From assembly GCA_027579435.1 (NCBI GenBank), contig JANBPK010001601.1, positions 1 through 25,368 of the forward strand: a DNA stretch of 25,368 nt. The letters are read 5' to 3'. This stretch comes from Candolleomyces eurysporus (lineage: Eukaryota; Basidiomycota; Agaricomycetes; Agaricales; Psathyrellaceae). The translations under genes and the position numbers were made by a program. Of the stretch, positions 20,901 through 25,368 are shown in pieces. The notes below the pieces were generated by a model that was not told where the DNA came from, searched no databases, and saw only the letters and a list, made by a program, of their open reading frames with translations. Every line of letters begins with the position of its first letter. The stretch's first letter is position 1.

Positions 20901-21267
20901 AGTGGGAAGATGACAGTTGGTCCTGAGGATTGTGCGATATTTTGACCTCGCTACCGCTCGCAATGGGGCGGATCAGTGACTGGGAGATGGAGTCTTGGGT
21001 AATCGGGGAGGAGGCAGGAGCTGCGAGATAGGTAGCGTTTGCGGTAGGTTGAAAAGGTCTGACTTGTTGGTGTTCGTTCACCGAGGACTGCATTGTCACC
21101 TGAGAGGCGGGAGCTTGAGCACTTAACACTGTGGGGTTGTTCGCAGAGGGAAGCGGGATAGATAATGCCGAGGGATTGTGGGGTAGTATTGGCCCAGAAC
21201 CCGTGTTTGTAAATTCGCCAACGAGTTGGTTGACAAGTGCAGAGAGACGGGCCATAAGACGAAGCAT
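17965..21267 (-). CDS. NLR copy C: intact NACHT-TPR STAND protein, about 1081 aa
   Basis: This is the only uninterrupted copy. Exon 1 is 21267-20775, the 57-base intron 20774-20718 (GTACGT donor, GGTCCAG acceptor), and exon 2 is 20717-17965. The start MLRLMARL is shared with copy B. Residues 1-130 form a Ser/Pro/Gln-rich, probably disordered leader. Residues 131-156 hold the conserved PICFFEGAQNF motif. NACHT follows at roughly 205-480, with Walker A GPAGIGKST at 213-221, Walker B LIIIMDAMDE at 307-316, a sensor-like segment KFILTDRLNP and GGLPVWASTV. A linker with HPATTLFHLSFLEY precedes eight TPR-like units at 686-1060. A polar tail ends in KAELAA. By family knowledge it is a cytosolic nucleotide-switched sensor, probably in non-self or stress recognition; the ligand is unknown. 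There is no C-terminal CHAT, protease or other enzymatic domain. Confidence 0.9.
18031..19155 (-). repeat. Eight-unit TPR-like array of NLR copy C
   Basis: Eight units, 45 residues each for units 2-7, start at AEGWSEL and end at RREVLVFRP. The array is 375 residues, identical in length to that of copy A. Adjacent units share long stretches (for example LHREALALRPAPHPD), while the residue after PHP (D, N, R) and the positions just after the following Arg vary. Confidence 0.88.
20718..20774 (-). other. Intron separating leader and NACHT exons, copy C
   Basis: The minus strand reads GTACGTGAAC at the donor and CCGGTCCAG at the acceptor. With these sites the leader frame joins a segment LDTLPKHPNMSG leading into NACHT. 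The corresponding introns in A (5469-5406) and B (13438-13380) have the same phase. A nearer CAG (ending at 20731) would break the frame. Confidence 0.85.
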
Positions 21268-21302
21268 GGTGTGGGCGATGAAGGACCCAACTGCTGACAC
21301 GG

Positions 21303-21361
21303 GTTAGTAGCACGCGTCTGCGCGCAAGCGGCCGATAAATAAGGAGGGGCTGTGATATTGT
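21303..21361 (-). promoter_or_regulatory. 5' block of NLR copy C with TATA-like box
   Basis: The minus strand carries ATATCACAGCCCCTCC (shared with A and B) followed by TATTTATC at 21341-21334, about 70 bases before the ATG. Nearer the gene, TACTAAC at 21309-21303 precedes GTGTCAG by a few bases, which resembles a branch point and 3' splice site, so a 5'-UTR intron ending near 21294 is possible. Confidence 0.4.
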
Positions 21362-22329
21362 AACGGTTTCATCTTATCTTATCTTATCCTATCCCTCTCG
21401 CCATGTAGATAGGTATCTAAGCTGTAGCTACGGATGTAATCACCTTAGTTCTTCTTAAATCGATAGCTTACACCTGCCCGTTATCGTGAAGACTCTTCGT
21501 GTGAAGTGAATCGTATTCGATATGCCGCGTCACATATTTTTGACAGTAGTCGAAACCTTGCTCTTTTCTCTTTCCCTCTCTTCTCGTCGTCTTCACCCTT
21601 TCCACGTCCATCCCCGCTGCCCTAGTAGAACCCCAACTCACCTCCGAGTCTGGCATTGTCACCCAAACTTGGCCCATTTCAGTTCATTATCCACGTCCAC
21701 TCTCATACCCCAAGTTGTCGGCACCCGCCGTTCCTCACCCCATTGGCACCATGTCATTTTGAGTGGACCTTGTCCAATCAACAGACCCGCATATTTCCAC
21801 TGGCCGTAGTAGCGAAGCTGGAGTCCCAAAGCCATATGGTGTTCGAATTCATTGAAACTGCTGACGACAATGTTTGCGGGGTGAGTCAGATTGTCGTTCG
21901 ATGTTCGTACTGCACTCCATGACTTGAAGAGACCATTTCCAAGTTCAGTCGCGTTGGCAAGGTCCTCGGGCAAGGGCTAGGTCCAAAAAAAGCAAAGGCG
22001 TCAGACGACAGCGGCTAATCTCGAGAAAGGCGAGCAAGAGCAGGCTGTTCGCGACTGTGGGTACAACTTGAGTAGAGGGGCGATTCAAAGAATGTAGCCT
22101 CCCAGTTTGTGCTTCACGAATCACAACCAGGATGGCCAGGAACACCCTACATAACTAAGCAGCCATCGTCAGCGGGAGGTTATTGCCATAAAATTTGTAC
22201 AGTAGGAGCAATACTCACCGATCAAATGCAACCACACAAAGCCCAATTGAACAACCAGGGCAAGACAGCTTTCGCCTTTCCGTACTGCAACTTCTGTCAT
22301 CTTCTCATTACCACTCAGCCCTGTTGGCA
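21362..22329. other. Unassigned spacer upstream of NLR copy C
   Basis: A short (TTATC)n-type tract lies at 21371-21392. A 104-codon minus-strand frame (21973-21659) and a 66-codon one (22145-21945) overlap but show no recognisable domain. A plausible minus-strand intron (GTGAGTATTGC to CTGCTTAG) lies near 22220-22160. Nothing here has a counterpart upstream of A or B. Confidence 0.3.
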
Positions 22330-22611
22330 GGTTCCTGAGCTGGATCGAGGCGTCCCGGATTCAACCCAAAGAGATTAGCGCCAAGGTTTGCAGTGGAACT
22401 ACCAGAGAGCAAGCGTCGAGTACGAGAACGTGGCTGAGGCAAAAAGAGTCAGAAAATCCTAATAATGAAAAGTCTTGACTGCACGTTTACGCCCGTTCGG
22501 TCGGGCTGTGTTGGTGTAACCTAACTGAAAGGATTCAATAATCACAAGTAGCTCCAAACCGATATCCATTTCATTCTACGCAACAATATTACATCAACAA
22601 GAACCTGGAAG
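22330..22611. repeat. Duplicated block shared by units C and D (right copy)
   Basis: This is the counterpart of 14555-14915, with the same order of landmarks (GAGCTGGATCGAGGCGTCCC, ATTCAACCCAAAGAGA, TTTACGCCCGTTCGG, AAACCGATATCCATTTCAT). It is more decayed than the left copy. Confidence 0.5.
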
Positions 22612-23345
22612 CTAGAAGAATGAGGATAGGGAGTGTTGACGGGTGCGCCAGGCCTGGGCTGAAAGCGCTGGAGAAGCTGGAGACAATCGCTCTCGGGGTC
22701 GACGGCAACCTTGACACTGACACAGTTTTGAGGGGAGGATGGAGCGTGTTCTCGCCAGGGTCATAGCCACGAGGTGGTAGTTCATCGCTGGAATGAGCCT
22801 CAAGGGCTCGTCGTCAGCACCGGTGAGAGTGCCGGCCAAGGGGGCTGAAGGTGAGCTTCCAAAGCAAAGGTAACGTCAGGGATGTGATGAAGGCATGAAT
22901 GAGGTTAGCATCGTTACGACTGGTGAAGTATGGTTGTAAGAAGATGACTGAATCACAGATCAGAAAACAGGACCAGAATATACAGGGACGACGCACTAGT
23001 GTTCTTCTAATCCTTCTCACATCTTGCCTATCCCATTGATAATCCGAGGATCGCAAGTGTTGGCAAGAATGATGGCCCGAGTTCGCGAATCTGACGCCGC
23101 CACGAGCAATGGTGGCACGAACTGGCTCTTGAATTCGAGGCCATCTTGAATTCGAGGCCATCTTGCTCGATGATAGAGGCAGAACGAATCATACGTTGAG
23201 TCGGTGCACAGACTAATGAAATAGAGTTGAACGTCTTCAGGCCAGTTGTTTTCTTCACCTCTTCTGCTAATTTGGAGATTAGAGCTGCAAGGTTAAGCTT
23301 AAAGGGACCGTTGAGGTGAAGCTTCAACTCGGAGAGGTTTCATAA
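22612..23345 (-). pseudogene. ACO1: Decayed aconitase gene fragment, unit D
   Basis: On the minus strand, in aconitase order, it shows HLNGPFKLNLAALISKLAEE (about 23320), a RSASI segment matching the family SASxAQxAL region, VRATIARGG (about 23120), WDRQDV, SRNDAN (near 22900) and GTLTGADDEP (near 22830). They are spread over different frames with stops. The intron at 22996-22948 (GTGCGTCGTCC donor) is the one seen in the unit C relic. The part encoding the C-terminal third, present in C as far as TFNEGQIERLK, is missing: the relic ends near 22612. The sequence around 23345-23650 may hold more of the N-terminal part but is not recognisable. Non-functional. Confidence 0.78.
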
Positions 23346-23659
23346 GCAAGTGTGCATCGGTTGCACCTTGACGGTGAGAATACCAGCAACCTTGAGACGG
23401 CGCCTGCATGGGATCTTTGGAATTCATGAAGTCTGAGAGCGAGGAACCACTGGCACGTACCTTAGGAGTGGTCAAGCCCCCAATCTCTCCGGTAAGGTTT
23501 AGTCGTTGGTACAAGACCAATTTCCAGTCATACTCGGTAGACTCCGAGTTGTAGGACACTAGCTGAGCTGGAGCAATAGGAAAGAAGCGAGCACGAAGAA
23601 GAGTGACACGGCTTGCTGTAAGAGAACTGCGAGGCACAGCGCAGAAACACAAAAGCAGG

Positions 23660-24875
23660 GAATAATGTTTGATGGATTTGTACTTGTTTGTGCCCTCGAA
23701 ACGAGCGTGCGGCCCTGCGACATCATAGCTTTGAAAGGTTCAGCAACCGTCCTGCGCCAATCCTTTGGCCCCTCTCAACTTGTAACTGAGCTTCGTACTC
23801 GCCTTTCATGACCGCGCCGAGCAACCTGAAGCCTTTCTGCTGCTGACAGACCGCTGCTCCAAACTCTTGCGCTCGTATTTCGAGGTTTTCAGCGACGCCA
23901 GTTTCGTTCCGCCCCAGTCCCCAACCCCTCTCCTCCACCACTCCCTCCCTACCTTCCCTTTGGAGATCCAGGAATCCCTGAAGATATCGATATTGTCTTG
24001 GCCCTGCGGACACGGACGCGGTGCCGGTGTCAGTTCTCTCCGGTTCCTCATATCTCCAGCATCGTCTCCCATTACCGCCATTGCAAATGCGGCTTTGTCA
24101 CTATCCTACGATTCCAACTCAGCGCAATGGAAGAACGCTCACTCGTAGAATTCTCCCAACAGGGTTGAGCGTGCCACTGCATTGTGGACGTTCCAGCGAA
24201 CATGTGAAACCTCCATTCCATGCTTTCAGTCCTCATCAGGCAAGGAGGGGTGGCCGAGATTCCAGCGGGGGTGGGTAGGGTTGCTCGTGGGAAGGTGTGG
24301 AATTCGGGAAGTGCTCGCCGCAAAGCTGGAAAAGTTCGAACACAGCAGCAGTATGACATGACGGCCCAGAGAATGCGAAGCAAGATGGGGGTCTGTCGAC
24401 ACCCATCGTAGCCGGTGGATGGGCCAAGAGGGCGTTCGCGCTCTCTAGGAGTCTCAGCTGGCTTGGTGCGTCTTTTAATCTTCCTCCACCGCCCATAAAA
24501 CGACGATATACCCTCTGACACTCTGGAAGCAGATCGTTAGCAACCACAGATAAGGGAGCAACCCTTTATCTTTTTATTACCCCAGCAGCACATTTTGGCA
24601 TGCCCTGATCGCTACCTGGCCGTCGAAGCGGAGCAAGAGATCAAGAGATTGAAGTTGCTTTTGATGAGAGTTTAGGTTACTCATGGGCGTTTATGGGGCC
24701 GGGCTATCCATTCTGCAATCCATGTCGAGCACGATCAATATGACCACGTAAATACATTGACAATCATACAATTGTGTACATGCATAGACTAGCTACTCTG
24801 AGGCAGATGCTGCCTCGAACCAAGCAAATAAGCCTGTGGTAGAACAAGCCAGCTTTCCTTCCAACTCGATGAGGC
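23660..24875. repeat. Conserved 3' flank of NLR copy D
   Basis: It is the counterpart of 16614-17964, with the same blocks in the same order. Several plus- and minus-strand open frames of 60-150 codons occur, but their reading frames are not maintained in the C and B copies, so they are not annotated as genes. Confidence 0.7.
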
Positions 24876-25368
24876 TCATACAGCCAATTCCGCCTTTAGA
24901 TCTTCGATTTCTCCACAATATCGGTCCTCTCCAGTGACTTTCCACCACNTTTTCGAGAAGCTCCACAAGAGATTTGACGTAGTATGCCCGGTATCTGTGT
25001 CCAGTAGGGGGAAGGACCAGCAATTCCCGACGCAACGAGATCGCTTCATTGAGAACTTCCACAGTTCCATCCTGCTCAAACTGGGATAGATACGCTTTAG
25101 CAAGAATATCGAGAGTTTTATGTCGAAGTGGGTGGGGTGCAGGACGAAGTACCAGCCCCTCACGACCCAGTGAAATGCTCTCGTTCAGGGTCCCAATATC
25201 TTTGTTGTGCTGATAAAGAGCATGGAGACAGCGAGCAAGATTGTTGAGCGAGTAGGAGCGATATGGGTGGGGTGCAGGGCACAGCCCGAGCGCTTCGCGA
25301 TGGAGTGAAATGGCCTCGTTCAATGCCCTGATGTCACCATTGCACCCATGAAGACCATTAAGAGCATT
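24876..25368 (-). pseudogene. NLR copy D: C-terminal TPR part, cut by the window edge
   Basis: Only the last part of the TPR array is inside the window: the end of unit 5, units 6 and 7, the last cap unit and the tail. The frame runs from the edge to the N at 24949, shifts there, and in the shifted frame continues to a tail ending KAELAV with a TGA at 24878-24876. Compared with copy C the D sequence is one base longer exactly at the N, so removing the N restores the conserved ending. It is closest to copy A, nearly identical in the unit 5/6 region. NACHT and exon 1 should lie beyond the right edge, so whether the gene is intact overall cannot be judged. Confidence 0.75.

Noticed and set aside
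21659..21973. 104-codon minus-strand frame
   Set aside because: No domain, no consistent splice model with the overlapping 22145-21945 frame, and no counterpart upstream of the other NLR copies; kept only as part of an unassigned spacer.
23723..24148. Open frames on both strands of the unit D flank
   Set aside because: The corresponding B and C sequences carry indels and stops in the same frames, so no coding constraint is visible.

Overview
The window looks like a draft assembly of an agaricomycete (mushroom-forming basidiomycete) genome. The genes are split by short spliceosomal introns of about 50-65 bases with GT(A/G)NGT donors and CAG acceptors. The dominant protein family is the fungal STAND/NLR type: a NACHT NTPase followed by TPR-like repeats with the PxPHP signature common in Agaricomycetes. 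I cannot fix the genus from sequence alone.

Layout. 131-1997 (minus) holds an orphan gene of about 599 residues. From about 2125 to the right edge, four head-to-tail units all face the minus strand. Their NLR stop codons lie at 2655 (A), 10619 (B), 17965 (C) and 24876 (D, cut by the window edge), a spacing of 8.0, 7.3 and 6.9 kb. A full unit, read along the minus strand, contains: a shared promoter block; exon 1 (a Ser/Pro/Thr-rich leader ending in a conserved short motif); a 57-64 base intron; exon 2 (NACHT plus eight TPR-like repeats); a conserved 3' flank of 0.4-1.3 kb; a decayed aconitase gene fragment; and, after units C and D, another shared block of unknown nature.

Condition. Only copy C is uninterrupted (about 1081 aa). 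Copy A carries two 1-base deletions between NACHT and TPR, which would leave a NACHT-only protein of about 655 aa. Copy B has two 1-base homopolymer insertions in the same linker and an N in exon 1. Copy D has an N that breaks its last codons. Single Ns next to homopolymers recur, and in three places deleting the N restores a conserved frame, so part of the apparent decay may be sequencing error.

Aconitase relics are recognisable downstream of C (about 15391-16595) and D (about 22612-23345), with a roughly 80-base scrap downstream of B (7751-7850). C and D share a spliceosomal intron at the same place, so they arose by DNA-level segmental duplication and not by retroposition. The most economical reading is an NLR-aconitase segment that was tandemly duplicated; the NLRs were retained and diversified while the extra aconitase pieces decayed. 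The NLRs would act as intracellular sensors: ligand or protein recognition by the TPRs, ATP/GTP-switched oligomerisation by NACHT, output through the N-terminal segment. That last role is inferred.

The stretches 6226-7750, 7851-9600, 14156-14554, 14920-15390 and 21362-22320 hold nothing I can assign with confidence.
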